Below are positions 1 to 10,755 of a stretch of DNA of 64,000 bases, piece after piece; positions within the stretch are counted from its first letter, which is position 1, and each line of letters starts with the position of its first letter. The position numbers were made by a program, and so were the translations under genes. Source of the DNA: Calycina herbarum (taxonomy: Eukaryota; Ascomycota; Leotiomycetes; Helotiales; Pezizellaceae); assembly GCA_001414485.1 (NCBI GenBank), contig LLEY01000015.1, forward strand, positions 62,001 through 126,000, given 5' to 3'. The notes beneath the pieces were generated by a model. That model saw only the letters and a list, made by a program, of their open reading frames with translations, searched no databases and had not been told where the DNA came from.

Positions 1-187
1 ATCCTACAAACTTCAAGGTAAGCATGCCCAAATGTTGTTTATTGCGAATTGCAAGCTAACGGTTTAGGTTGTTGTGTACAAGTCAACGGAAACCAAGAGA
101 TATGACTTTGAAGCGAAAAGTGCAGATGAAGCTGCAGAAATTGTGTTTGAAATCAAGAAAGGGATCTCGCCATACCACAATGTTTGA
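1..187 (+). CDS. SIN1/AVO1-like TORC2 subunit, C-terminal end (partial)
   Basis: This is the 3' end of a gene that enters from the left edge. A short exon (1-17) joins across a 50 bp intron (18-67, GTAAG donor, GCTAAC branch, TTTAG acceptor) to a last exon 68-187. It reads P-T-N-F-K then VVVYKSTETKRYDF and ends SPYHNV-stop. This looks like the last strand and C-terminal helix of the SIN1-type PH domain (VVYKST..TKRYDFEA plus a helix ending in EIKKGI). SIN1/Avo1 is the TORC2 subunit that binds membrane phosphoinositides and recruits substrate kinases. Only about 45 residues are visible, so the call rests on the PH-domain tail alone. Another PH-domain protein is possible but less likely. Confidence 0.7.
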
Positions 188-1510
188 GGCAATCGGCGCA
201 CCGCCACATTTTGTGGTCCATCCATCCCGAGCTCTCCGCCCACGCCTGGTTCTCGGGCCGCAATGCTTGACCGCCAGGTTCGTACCTGCATTTGACGGCA
301 TTTGACGAGAGATATATTCCGTATGGCTGCAGACTCTTATGCCATGTTGGGATGCTCTTGAAGACAAACTGTGACAGTTGTGCCAGCGCATCCAGTTTCT
401 CCTTTACGCTTTACACAACAAATGTGCACAAATGACGCTGGTAATGCAATATTGGCATGAAACGATCTGGGTAACCAATTCAAATACGAGTACGCCCTTG
501 TTGTGCCTCAGGAAGCGTTGCAAATTGTCCAAGTGGCAATGGAGACCGCGCCATTCATCGTCATACTTTATGACAAGCGGCTCGGCGATTCGCAACAAAC
601 ACCAACAACAACCACAGCCAAGCATGGGGATCTGCTTTGCCGATGCCGGTTTATCCCTGGTGGCGATCATGGCACCACGTGATGGTGCTAAACCGGGTTT
701 GTAAATAATCGACGACGAAGAAAGACCTGAACAATATTTACGTCCAGCTTTGTTGCCGCTTAGGCCCGATTTGTCGATAGAGGGTTAAACTTTTAGAGTT
801 ATGGCCAACCCGTAACGGGATGTTTACCTGTTTTCCTGTGGCTGGAGGAAGGGGTTGTCGGAATTGTCTGGCATGGCTATGGGTCAGCCGCAGCATCAAG
901 CTACTGTAGCTACTTGTTAGTGGAATAACAAATACTTCTAGTGCGCTCCACAGAGGAGACAAATTACGCGTGGCAGGTGTTTGACTCTCGGGGACTTGTT
1001 CTCGGCTCTTCTGATGCTATTTGTATATGCGTAGAGAAGACATTGAAGGGTCAATTTCAAGATGGGAATCACGAAAGGTCTCAACGCGAACTAAAGAACG
1101 TGCCCTGTCATGCCACAGATGTTTTGTATGCATCTAGAGCTCCCTCCCTTCCTGACCTCGCCTACCCCGTACCTCTTTGGTGGATCCTCAGCCACGTCCC
1201 CCCTACCGTTACTCAATCGGACTCTGCGGCTGTCACAACCCCGCCAAGTTTCTAGGCCAACCCTCCCTTTTCCTTGGTTCCTCGATCTTCCGTTCTGTCT
1301 TCATTGGTCACCTCATTCAAGCTCGGACTACAAACACGGCTAGTAGCGTAGACTAAAGACTCATTGAAACAGTGAAACAGCTCTAGACGAGGATATCATG
1401 ACGTATAGTGTCTTCGCTCATTCCGGCAGTGCATCACGAGGAAACAATTAGCTAGGACTAGAACCTTATTATTGGGTTTCTCTCAGCTTCCAAGTGCAGT
1501 GCCTCCCAAG
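188..1510. other. intergenic, no gene seen
   Basis: About 1.3 kb between the SIN1-like 3' end and the small wall-protein promoter. The open frames here are short, lie on both strands, and look like no family I know. The right part (about 1130-1300) is pyrimidine-rich on the plus strand, typical of fungal promoter DNA. Confidence 0.5.
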
Positions 1511-1520
1511 GTATATAATA
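1511..1520 (+). promoter_or_regulatory. TATA box of the small GPI-type protein gene
   Basis: GTATATAATA lies about 120 bp upstream of the ATG at 1642. It is followed by a CT/CA-rich leader ending in CAAACAACCGTCAACATG, a good fungal start context. A strong TATA and such a leader fit a highly expressed wall-protein gene. Confidence 0.55.
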
Positions 1521-1641
1521 CCGATTGTCCCAGCCATCTCACTGCTGTCCAACGCACTCTCACATATCAAATTCTCAATTACATCTACAAATCAACAATC
1601 GTTACTTGATTCTATTTTTCAAAACACAAACAACCGTCAAC

Positions 1642-2203
1642 ATGCAATTCAAGAACGTTCTCGTTTTGGCCATCGCCTCCACTGCTGCCGTAAGTTCCCC
1701 TCTTCATTCCTAAAGCCATATCTAACATTCCCCAGTCCCAAGGCATCGTCTCTTCCGCCACCTCCGCAGCAGGTAGCGCCCTCTCATCCGCAACTCAAAT
1801 CTCCTCCGCCTCCTCATCTCTCTCCTCAGCAGTCTCATCTGCCGCTTCCGGAGCATCTTCTCTCTCATCATCCCTCTCATCCGCCGGCTCATCAGCATCC
1901 TCATCTCTCTCCTCCGCCCGAAGCAGCGCCTCAACACTCACCGGCTCAGCTGCCTCATCCGCCTCATCCTCTCTCAGCTCGGCTGCTTCGAGCGTCTCGA
2001 GCAGCCTTAGCTCCAAGGCTTCTTCTGCCTCGGGAAAAACTACTGTTATTCCGGTTACGCAGACTACTACTGACGCCAGTGGTGCGACTGTCACCAGCGT
2101 GAGCAGCTCTACTAGTGTTTCCACTGGTGGTGTTGCACCAACTGGTGCTATTGGTGCCGCTGCTTTGTTCGGTGGTGCGGCTTTCATTGCTGCTCAGATG
2201 TAA
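1642..2203 (+). CDS. small Ser/Ala-rich GPI-anchored cell-wall-type protein
   Basis: Two exons, 1642-1689 and 1736-2203, around a 46 bp intron (GTAAGT donor, TCTAAC branch, CCCAG acceptor) give 171 residues. The product starts with a signal peptide (MQFKNVLVLAIASTAA, cleavage near SQG). A long Ser/Ala/Thr tract, a likely O-mannosylation substrate, follows from about residue 20 to 110. A Thr/Val-rich segment (TTVIPVTQTTTDASG) comes next, and the protein ends in a hydrophobic tail (about the last 20 residues, AIGAAALFGGAAFIAAQM) that fits a GPI-attachment signal. Such proteins are covalently attached to the wall or plasma membrane. No enzymatic domain is visible. The exon-intron junction, signal peptide and tail agree well with each other, so the model is firm; the biological role is not known. 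Confidence 0.85.
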
Positions 2204-2921
2204 ATTGGTTATGGATCTGGCATTGAAGGGAAGCAGGAGTTAATGTATTGGTAGTGGGTGGAGGGAAAATTATAATGTAGATATTTGATGGGCATCAATG
2301 GAAAACTTTTGTCTTCTTTCATTGATTGTGTCATTGTTCCTTGCGTGAGAATCCGAGCTCGAAGAATCTGAGTAATGGCCAGTCTTATTCATCTTTTGAG
2401 ACACGGAATATTCCTGAATAGAACCACCAGAGGTTGCAAGGGGGTTCGTGACTGTAACCCTCGCGCTTTCCTTTTCACAATTGTCCCAGCACTTTTAGGA
2501 GACTAACGAGAACATAAATATAAATGTTCTAGTCGTTTAGGACAATTAAATTGATTTTCAGTTTTGGTCGAATAATCAATCGGGGATGCAGAGTAGAGAG
2601 ATTCTACTTTTTGTCGCTCACGAATTCCTGCATTCCCTGGTGGAACGACGTCTCGTTGAGTCTTTTCCCACTAAACCAGGAGACGAATGGGATCATTTGG
2701 GATAGATGCAGATTCCATTAAAGTTGGGGTTTTCTCTCTTATCTTCTTGGGGAAATGTGCGAAAAGATTTAAATTAAACGGAAGGTATCAATCGAGAGGT
2801 TTAGAAGACTTGAAAAATGTTTAAGAAATCTTTGGTTTAAATCTTTCGGATAATCAAAAGATGCATTGTTCTGACATCGTTATTTCCTTGTGGTTCTTAA
2901 GTATTGGCGCTTCGTTTGGTA
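2204..2921. other. AT-rich 3' flank and intergenic DNA
   Basis: Contains the 3' UTR of the wall-protein gene and non-coding DNA. An imperfect inverted repeat (2479-2547) has AATTGTCC/GGACAATT outer arms and GAACAT/ATGTTC inner arms. No gene is visible. Confidence 0.5.
2479..2547. repeat. imperfect inverted repeat (hairpin) with AATTGTCC ends
   Basis: The outer arms AATTGTCC (2479-2486) and GGACAATT (2540-2547) are perfect. The inner arms GAACAT/ATGTTC flank an AT loop, and the intervening GACTA/TAGTC also pairs with gaps. It could be a miniature-element remnant or a transcribed hairpin. No target-site duplication was found. Confidence 0.4.
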
Positions 2922-3270
2922 GTTTACTCGTCAATTGACCGCTTACTCCCACTTCTTTTTGGCCCCCAAACTTGGTGCTTGATTTATTCGATGTTTGATG
3001 GCTTACTCGAAACTCCTTTGGGCTCTAATATGCACATAGCTTACCCGCCATTCAATGGTTTACTCGTACTTCTTTTTGGCCCACAATATTTGTGTAGCTT
3101 ACTGGTAAAATTGATAGCTTACGACTACTATTTTAGCCCCCAACCTTAACTTTTCGCTTGCTCGATATTTGATGGCTCACTGGGTAAATTACTTAGAGGC
3201 TAGAAATAAGTGCAGCTTACTTGCCATTTATTAGTTTATTCACTGCCCTTTGAGTTCTAGTTACATCTCT
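2922..3270. repeat. degenerate 58-59 bp tandem repeat, about six units
   Basis: Units begin with G(C/T)TTACTCG-like words at about 2922, 2977, 3039, 3097, 3156 and 3215, a period of 55-62 and mostly 58-59 bp. Each unit is bipartite: a short arm ending near TTGATG, then GCTTACT...CTTTTTGGCCC.CAA. Units are clearly diverged by point changes. An 81-codon open frame across part of it merely reflects the repeat and lacks coding character. Confidence 0.7.
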
Positions 3271-4051
3271 CTGTGACATTTATGGCAAAGGTTGACTGTT
3301 GAGTGAGATGGACAGAGGGTTTTGCCTCAGCAAAAAGTAACTATTGAACAGTTTATATCACAACAGACCTAAAGGGGATTCCATTCAGTAGCAGTCCAAA
3401 TGTGGTAACATAAGACTTCTTGTTGTAAGAGAAGTGAGCATTACTCTGCGAACACCATTACTCGGGCCTATCTCGAATAATTCCGAATATTGCCCAAGAT
3501 CTTTTAGGAGAATCAAGAAACAATTCTCCTAGCTCTTCTCGAGCAACTATCCTAGAATATTTCACACACTCGAAGTAAAAGTAGGAGTTTCCAGAGCAAT
3601 GCCTACGTCTCTACGTTTACGTGTGAGGAGAGAAGTCTTGTTCTGAATAAAAAGGCATTGTTGGGATGCTATACGAGATGGAAGTCAGCAAACAAGCCTT
3701 TCCGAAATGAAGAGTACTAAAGAGTTAGACTATTCATATCATTTTTGTAGTGGTGGTTCGAATTTTAAGTGTATGTCAAACAAAAGGTACATTTTTAGCG
3801 AGCATAGACTTGAATCACATAACATCATTTCTCGCGGTTGACACAAGTGTTGAGTTTGATATTGTTTATTTGTTTTTATATATTTACTACTATCTACCAT
3901 AATTTATAATAATGCACTCGCTTCCCATGCTTCCATTCCCAAACACATTTGACTCCTCCCAAAAATGCGCTTCAACGAGTGTGAATTCTCAAACACAAGG
4001 ACAATCCCAATCGCAGCACTTGCTCTCAGAACCCCCTTCAACCCCAACAAC
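3271..4051. other. AT-rich intergenic DNA with a short perfect hairpin
   Basis: No gene is seen. A perfect 9 bp inverted repeat (TAGGAGAAT 3505-3513, ATTCTCCTA 3523-3531) lies in it. The stretch looks like decayed non-coding or former repeat DNA. Confidence 0.45.
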
Positions 4052-5494
4052 CTAACAAGTCTCAACAGCCCCCCTCCTAGCTCTCTCTGTAGTCATAAGA
4101 AAGCCCCACTCCCCCTTGGTCACTGGAGTTATGTCCTCAAAAGCATTCGGCGTCATCGGTCCCCTGAAATGCGGACCCCTATCCTCCTTAAAGGCAACCT
4201 CAACCTCGAGATCAAATTGATAACTAACAGCCGTGTTTAATTCCATTCCTCTGGCACTTTCGCCGATAGAAATTGCTGTTAACGGGATGGCTGTTTCTGG
4301 AGTTTGGGAACCACAGGATGAGGAGGGCGAGAAGTAGGAACAGGTTGATGAGCGGTTGTTGCTTGTCTCGCAAGAGGAGGTGTAGAGATTTGAGGAGCAA
4401 TCTGTTGTATAGCTCAAGCGGACGGAGCGGAAGGAAGGATGTGGGTTCTGGGGTGAGAAGCGGGTTTTTGACGAGAAACTTGTTTTTAGGGAGAGGGGTG
4501 TGAGGAGGGTTTTTGTGCGAGTATCTTGGCAGTCTATTGCTCCATTTCGTGAGAGTCCTCCGTAGGCAACCTTGTAAGCTTGGTTGACGTCCACGAGAGC
4601 GGAGAAGCTGATTCCAAGCCAGTCGTAGGAGCGAGTGAGGTAGTTCTTGGTGATTGTTTGGGAGTTTTGAGCGAGGATTAGACGGCGGAGTTCATCAACG
4701 GCCAGCGTCAATGTATCGGGTGTGAGAGTGCGGGAGTAGTTGAGTAACTGGGCCTTGAATGTGTAAACGTGATCCAAGGATAAGAGTGTCAGCCCTTCTG
4801 AAGCGAATAGGACTTCGTTTTGTGCTACTGAGCGTTGGATAAGATCATTTGTTGGGAGGTTGGAGGTTGATGATGTGGATGAGAAGGGTTTTGGTGATAG
4901 CCATCCTGAGCCAATGGTAGGGAATTTCTTCTCCGCTTTGAGAATTGTGGAGCGTAAGATCTTTTCAGCTCGGGAAGAGAGTGGGGTAGCATGAAGTAAG
5001 GAGATGCCATATGGATTTGGGGCTGTCGGTGTACTGCATGGAAGAGCAGCTGAAGCAACAGATAGGATGTTGAGTCTTGGTAAAGCTGAGGAATCCTTTG
5101 GTGAGGTTGGAAGCGAGGGGTATTGGGTTCGTGAGAGGGAGGTTGTTGACGATGCAGCAGAACTTGAGTATGAAGACGACCCAGATGAGGAGAGGGAACT
5201 TCGAGATGAGACTTTGCTGAGTGCTCGAGAGAAGGTTGATGAAGTCGATGAAGCACGGGATAAGATAGACTGGGTAGGTGATGGAGCTGTTGCGGAATCT
5301 GGGGTCATTCCTGTCGATGGGACTTGAACTTCCTTTCGAATGACGATAAGAGATATGTGCAGGTTCTTTCGTGCCAGGCGAGCCGAAACATATTCCAATG
5401 CTGAAGTGAGAACAACAGGTAGTCTTTTGGCATCAAGGAGTGATGAGCCGGCTTCAAGTGGGTAAGAGATATGTTCTTTAATAATAGGAGCCAT
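4052..5494 (-). CDS. conserved-looking protein of unknown function, 480 aa
   Basis: A single open frame starts at an ATG at 5494 (MAPIIKEHISYPLEAGSSLL). Residues about 1-55 look like a folded, mixed helix/strand domain with a hydrophobic beta-type segment (LHISLIVI). A Ser/Thr-rich low-complexity linker (about 65-130) separates it from a second ordered block, about residues 170-310. That block includes YDWLGISFSALVDVNQAYKV and looks like the conserved part of the protein. The C-terminal third is Ser/Cys-rich and then acidic. No catalytic motif, signal peptide or membrane helix is evident. I do not recognise the family. Codon use and the long frame without stops make it very likely real; a short C-terminal intron cannot be excluded. 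Confidence 0.7.
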   Translation of the reverse strand: MAPIIKEHISYPLEAGSSLLDAKRLPVVLTSALEYVSARLARKNLHISLIVIRKEVQVPSTGMTPDSATAPSPTQSILSRASSTSSTFSRALSKVSSRSSLSSSGSSSYSSSAASSTTSLSRTQYPSLPTSPKDSSALPRLNILSVASAALPCSTPTAPNPYGISLLHATPLSSRAEKILRSTILKAEKKFPTIGSGWLSPKPFSSTSSTSNLPTNDLIQRSVAQNEVLFASEGLTLLSLDHVYTFKAQLLNYSRTLTPDTLTLAVDELRRLILAQNSQTITKNYLTRSYDWLGISFSALVDVNQAYKVAYGGLSRNGAIDCQDTRTKTLLTPLSLKTSFSSKTRFSPQNPHPSFRSVRLSYTTDCSSNLYTSSCETSNNRSSTCSYFSPSSSCGSQTPETAIPLTAISIGESARGMELNTAVSYQFDLEVEVAFKEDRGPHFRGPMTPNAFEDITPVTKGEWGFLMTTERARRGAVETC

Positions 5495-7129
5495 TATGAA
5501 TTAGACTTTCTTCGACCTTGGACAATTAAGTGAAGCACAAGAAGCAGTGGTCTAAGTTGGAAAGGCGATGAAGTGAGTGCCCCTTTCAAACCCTCGATGG
5601 GAGGGGAAGAAGATATACATCATCTTTTCTCACTGCCTCTTGCCGGTAAGCAACGAAAATAACCATACCTCACAACCGATGTGGTGACAGATGCAGCCGC
5701 ATGAGGGGTACATACATATTAAATCTGCCCCGTATGCCGTGTGTGGAGTTGGAAAGTGGGAATAGAAGCCACATCAACCCATTGGGAAGCTCTAGATTGA
5801 AAAGTAAGCGCTCGATATGAAAGAATGTAGGGTTTTGTCGTTGATGATCTCAAGCGAGGCTATTTTCATTGCAGATACTTGAAAGATGGAGTGCATCGAT
5901 TGGGTGGCTGTTTCCCAGCGGCCGATGCAGGCATGGATTAAAATAGAACTGAGGTGTGGAGTCGAGTTTATTTTTAACCATCCATGTTGGTCAGATTCTA
6001 ATCCTCGCCCCGTTTTGGATATTCAGCGTGAAAAAGGCCACATGCAGGCAAATATGGCGTCCCATTAGAAAATAATGGAATCACCATATCCATTTCCTCA
6101 GCACCTTCCTCCCCACCGGAATTTAAATGACGCCTTGTAGCACACGGACCGGAAAAGTTAACCAACCAACCAACCACAAGTCCGTCGCAAAAAAGCTGCA
6201 AACAACCGCATCACACCCTACAAGAACCCCAGACTCCTGGACCAATAATTTGGGCATGAATAAATTGTTTCTATCTCGGACACGTGTGATAAGAGAGTTG
6301 GACTTGCAGCTGTATTGTGATTGAGATGAAAATATACACAAAGATTTCTCCACATCGAATCCACAGGTTAACAGGCTCTCGAAAGTTCAATCCGCACTTG
6401 AATCAACCGGAAAACACAGCGAGCTATAAACAGAAAGCGGCAATCGTGCATTTGGATCTAGAGAATCTGGAGAAGTAGATCACTGATCAACAGATGGGAT
6501 TTGTTTTAAACAGCTCACCGAGCTTTCGAAACACATATTACCCCACTCGAGGTTTTGTCGAAGACGGTGAGTCGTGACGAGGCGTTTAATTGTTGGAAAT
6601 GGGCTGTGCGAACCGAGACCAGTGCGTTGGTACGAGGCAAATATACACAAAGAACGGAAGTTAATCGCGAGAATTGATAGGGAAGTTTGAGTAGTGAAAC
6701 TAAGATTTGGGGTCTGGTTTTGTGTAGCCGGGTCTGTATTACCGGTCTCATTTAACCTCAATTTCGCCTCCCGTCAGCCTCGCTGGCCATGACCGCAAAC
6801 CAAAAAGCCTATCGCTGATAGCCAATAAGAGATAGAAGAAATCGTGTCTAGAGTTGGAGTTCACCAAAGTTGTTAGCCTTGCATAAGTTTGCAATTCCAT
6901 TATCTAACACCATGACGGTCGGCAAGAAGGAACCCTCACAGCCCAGGTGGAATTAACGAGCCGCTTTCCAACGCGTATATAACATCAAGCGCCCTCCGAG
7001 GCATTCTCGTAGACGCTGAGCTAAGAGCAAATGTGATTTCCAACATTTACCTCGCCACGGCGGGGATGCTTCCTTCTCAATTTCATTCGAGAAAACCCTT
7101 CCAACTGAGTTGAACAACAATTTCATCTT
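5495..7129. other. intergenic, no gene seen
   Basis: About 1.6 kb between two minus-strand genes. It holds the promoter of the 4052-5494 gene and the 3' flank of the glycosyltransferase gene. Open frames at 5886-6353 and 6480-6761 are short, overlapping and unlike known proteins. Confidence 0.5.
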
Positions 7130-8578
7130 TCATCCCGGGGTACCCAACCCACACACAGTCTGTGTAAAAATAGTTAGCTTCATTTCAAGCATTCTTGAGA
7201 GTTCTCATACCTCTCTCCTGTCTCTAAAATCTCGATAAATTCCTGCCCACTAAATGATTCAAGAGTAAGTACAATGTTCAGAATGTCTGATAAGAGACTA
7301 CTTACCACATGCCTATTCTCACACCATTCTTCCTCTCCCTCCCAGTCCCCCTTGTCCTTCATCGTACACTCCGGCTTATATTTCGCAACATCCTCTGCAG
7401 TAATTCCTTCCCAAGGTTTGAGCATAGGATGATCACTAAAATGAACCAGCTTGGCCTGCGAGAATACCTTGTCCGGATTCCACGTCTCATTTGCGCCCAA
7501 GAATTGTTTATGCGCATCATCTTTCCTCCTGAACTCTCCAGTCAATAATGCATACTTTTGATGTGGCAACACAACACAAGAAGTTGAAAAGATCTTGTTG
7601 ATGATATCCATGTCGTAAACCTCAATATCGGCTTTTTTGATCGCCTTCTCCATGCGCTTGAATATATCGGCGGATGGCTGAATGAGCATTATGTGAGATG
7701 CCAGAGTTGGTTTGGATAACCAATAAGCTCGTGGAAGGGCTGCTGGAGCTGGTGGAAGAAGGAATAATTCATCCATATTTTGCAGCACCGAAGCATCCGA
7801 ATCTAGCACAATGGCACGATCGTATTGCGTGAGATTGAAAGCAATGAGCTTGGTGTAAGAATCTTGCCACTCTTCTATAAAATTTGTCAGTATTGGTTTC
7901 GGCTTGAATAATTTGGAATCTGAAATTACCATAAGCTATCAGCTTCCTTATAACCCTAACCCTCTCTAACTTTACCCCATAATTCTCCACCGCCTCCTTC
8001 AGCAACCTCTTCACCATTTCGTCTTTGACACCACTTCGACTGCTATAGTCCTCCGTCTTGAATTCCTCTGTATCGGGAATTATCATCACTCTCTTTGCTT
8101 TACTCCCCAATCTCTTCAATGATTCAAAAATCATGACCGCATTACAAAGGACATCCCCCTTCGTGACGTAAGTAACGTAAGCGTTCTTTTCCCAATCAAC
8201 ATCTTTATATTCCTCTCCCGACCTCGAAGTAGGATTGGGAATAACAGCAACAGCCTTGGAATCATAAAGACATTGCGCACCACCCCCGTGAATAAGTCCA
8301 TAACTTCCCAGAGCAGCGTAACTCTGATCACCCTGTCTAGGCCAAAAATACCAAGAAGCAGTTACAAAAATGATGAACAGTAAAATGTCTCGAGCACCTT
8401 TCCTGACAGTCTTTGATTTGACCAGTTGTTTGAGGGTCGGTGGAGGAACGGGTTTTGGTAAATCTGCTTCATCTGAAATAGGGAGAAAGAAGGGCGAGTT
8501 CTCCAAAAAGGAGGGGATATCCCCATGCGGAATGTGGGTGCTAGATTTGCGTCTTCTGTGGGGAGTAAGGTCCGGCAT
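7130..8578 (-). CDS. GT8 family glycosyltransferase, Gnt1-like (Golgi type II membrane protein)
   Basis: Four exons (8578-7930, 7874-7306, 7249-7211, 7159-7130) separated by introns of 55, 56 and 51 bp give 428 residues. The third intron has an ideal GCTAAC branch and restores the family's C-terminal RRETVCGLGTPG. The N-terminus is cytosolic, then one membrane helix lies at about residues 60-80 (ILLFIIFVTASWYFW), so this is a type II Golgi enzyme. The catalytic domain begins near AYVTYVTKGDVLC and carries the metal-binding DxD in AIVLDSDASVLQNMDELF, as in fungal N-acetylglucosaminyltransferase Gnt1 and glycogenin-like GT8 enzymes. The inferred reaction is transfer of a sugar from a nucleotide sugar to a glycan; the donor cannot be told from sequence. 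Exon junctions are frame-consistent. Confidence 0.85.
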
Positions 8579-10755
8579 TGTATTTCAGCTCAGATACGAG
8601 ATGTTGAGATGAAGAAATGAACGCGATATGAGCGAGGAAAGCTCGGGGAAAAACGACCGCTTTCCAAAATGTAGGTAAAGTGACATTAGAACATGCTTGT
8701 GACGACCAAAAAAGACGATAGGAATACCAAAAAAGCAGCAACTAGATGAAATTAGCCTCTCATCCATGTTTGACTGAACAGATTGAGATGAGGAAGCACA
8801 AACACGTGATGGAAATACGCCCGGAAAGACGCCCCTATTCGCGAATTACGGTCGCGGATATCCGGCCCAAGAGGGATCGTGACCTAGTGTAACATAAGAA
8901 TGACAGCAACGAAGGCGAATTATAATTGCAAATGGCCCGACTCCAAACTCCTCATAGATGTGGGCGACAACTATTACGGTGTCGATGTTGATTGAAGATC
9001 GTGTTGCTTCCAAGGTTCTTGATAAATTCGCGGAAAGTGGGTCTAAAGGTGCTGCTTTTGTCGAAATCGACGCTGCTGTAACAACGAGCCTGAAGCTTAA
9101 TTGCCCACGACTTTGGCCTTCACCAACTTTACTCAACTCTTCGAGCTCGTTCCTTCCCTCTTATCTTGAAATCTATTAAGACTCGAACCCGCTCTTCTCG
9201 TTGACCTCATCCCTCGATATGGAGCCTTTCTGACTGAACTCAAGTTTGCTCCTTCCCTCGAAACCCCGACCACATCGCAAACAAATCAACTCTGTTGTAA
9301 AAAAAGAAGTACGTGATTTGCGGTTGTTAATTCTTCAAATATTGCTTGCGTGACCATAAAGAGAAAATGTGTCAGAACTAGACTTAACAACTCGTACAGC
9401 AGGACGTTTCTCCTTTCTCGCGATACGTTGCGACAACAAAAAATCGCGTGTATTAGGAAGAAGGGAAGAAGGTTGGGGCGTAATCATACTCTGGATGTGG
9501 ATCAGACTCGAACGCTGAGATAGGAGGTCGTAGTCGATGTAAGAGGAAGGCGCTACCTCGATTCCTCGAGTCAACCCTGTCTCCTACAGAAATGGGTGAG
9601 TCAAGGTAAGTTAGGGAAGGAACAATCTCGAGTTGAGACACTCGGGCCCAAGAAGGGAAGTCCTGCTAGGACATAAGATGGACTGGCGAGTATTGCTTAT
9701 CACTACTTAGAGGACCTAGAAGGAAATAGCAATGGCTATTCAATGTCGTTTATAGGAGAAAGCGCCTTGCCACTAGACTAATCGAGCTTGTTTGTTTTGG
9801 TTGGTTGTTTTTGAAAATGTAATTCGGGCCAAAACAGCAAGGCAATAGGGGTAGAGGGGTGAATGTGTTGTTGGGGAAGGAGCAAGGTAGCAGCACTTCA
9901 TCGTCCCACTGCTTTTACATCAACTCACGCCAACACCCTTCAGTAGCTCCTTGGACAAGTGAAAGGGAGAGATGATGGTAGAAGTTTGCACAGTACCGAA
10001 GCAATCTTGAATATAGGTTTATAGTATACTCGAGGATATTTTGTATTTGTTAAGTCGTCGAAATGACCACCTCAATGTGTGAGCAATGAAGGAAATAGAC
10101 ATCATCGAATTTCACACATCATAGATCACGGCAAAGCACAATGGGGAAACCACTTATACGCATACATAACTCATATTCCATCGATAGACCTATCATCCTC
10201 CATCTCGCGCTCAAGCCTGAGCTACGATCGAGGTACCTATCATAATCTGTGGCATTCTTCGAAGAAAGCGTGCAAAGAAAAACAACAAACGCCTTGACCA
10301 TCATCTAAGGTACCACCTAACGAGCATAAAACAAAACAAGCAAAAAGTTAGGTAAGGTAGGAAGCAAATTATCCGGAAATTTTTGCTTTGCTATCAGCCC
10401 AAACCCCCCCTGCCGCTGCCCATTCTCCTCTCACAAATGCCAATCCAAACCTGGAATAGTGTACCCGATTCATCATCCACTGAGAAATTTTGTAAAAAAT
10501 AGAAGAACCCTCCTTAGACCGAATTAATGCCGTTGGGGCAAGCGAATCTCATCAAATCCCGAACCGAAAAACAAAAGAGGAGTGCCCGAGTCATCCATTT
10601 GTCCTTTCCTTATATGCGCCATTCACCATGCGTAACAGTGTGGGTTACACATTTTTCCTTGTATCAAAGTCCCTCAAAAATCGCTCGCTTTCTTGCGCCG
10701 GTGGAAAAAAACACATTTAGAAAATAACTAGAGGTCGTAAAGTCGTTGCAGGCAC
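8579..10755. other. long intergenic stretch, no gene seen
   Basis: About 2.2 kb between the glycosyltransferase start and the 3' end of the giant ubiquitin protease gene. Frames at 8846-9179, 9335-9641 and 10079-10727 are short and unlike known proteins. It may hold the glycosyltransferase promoter and long UTRs. Confidence 0.5.

Noticed and set aside
1795..2187. 130-codon frame antisense to the Ser/Ala-rich wall-protein gene
   Set aside because: It is the mirror of the Ser/Ala repeat codons (Glu/Ala/Val-rich) and has no independent support.
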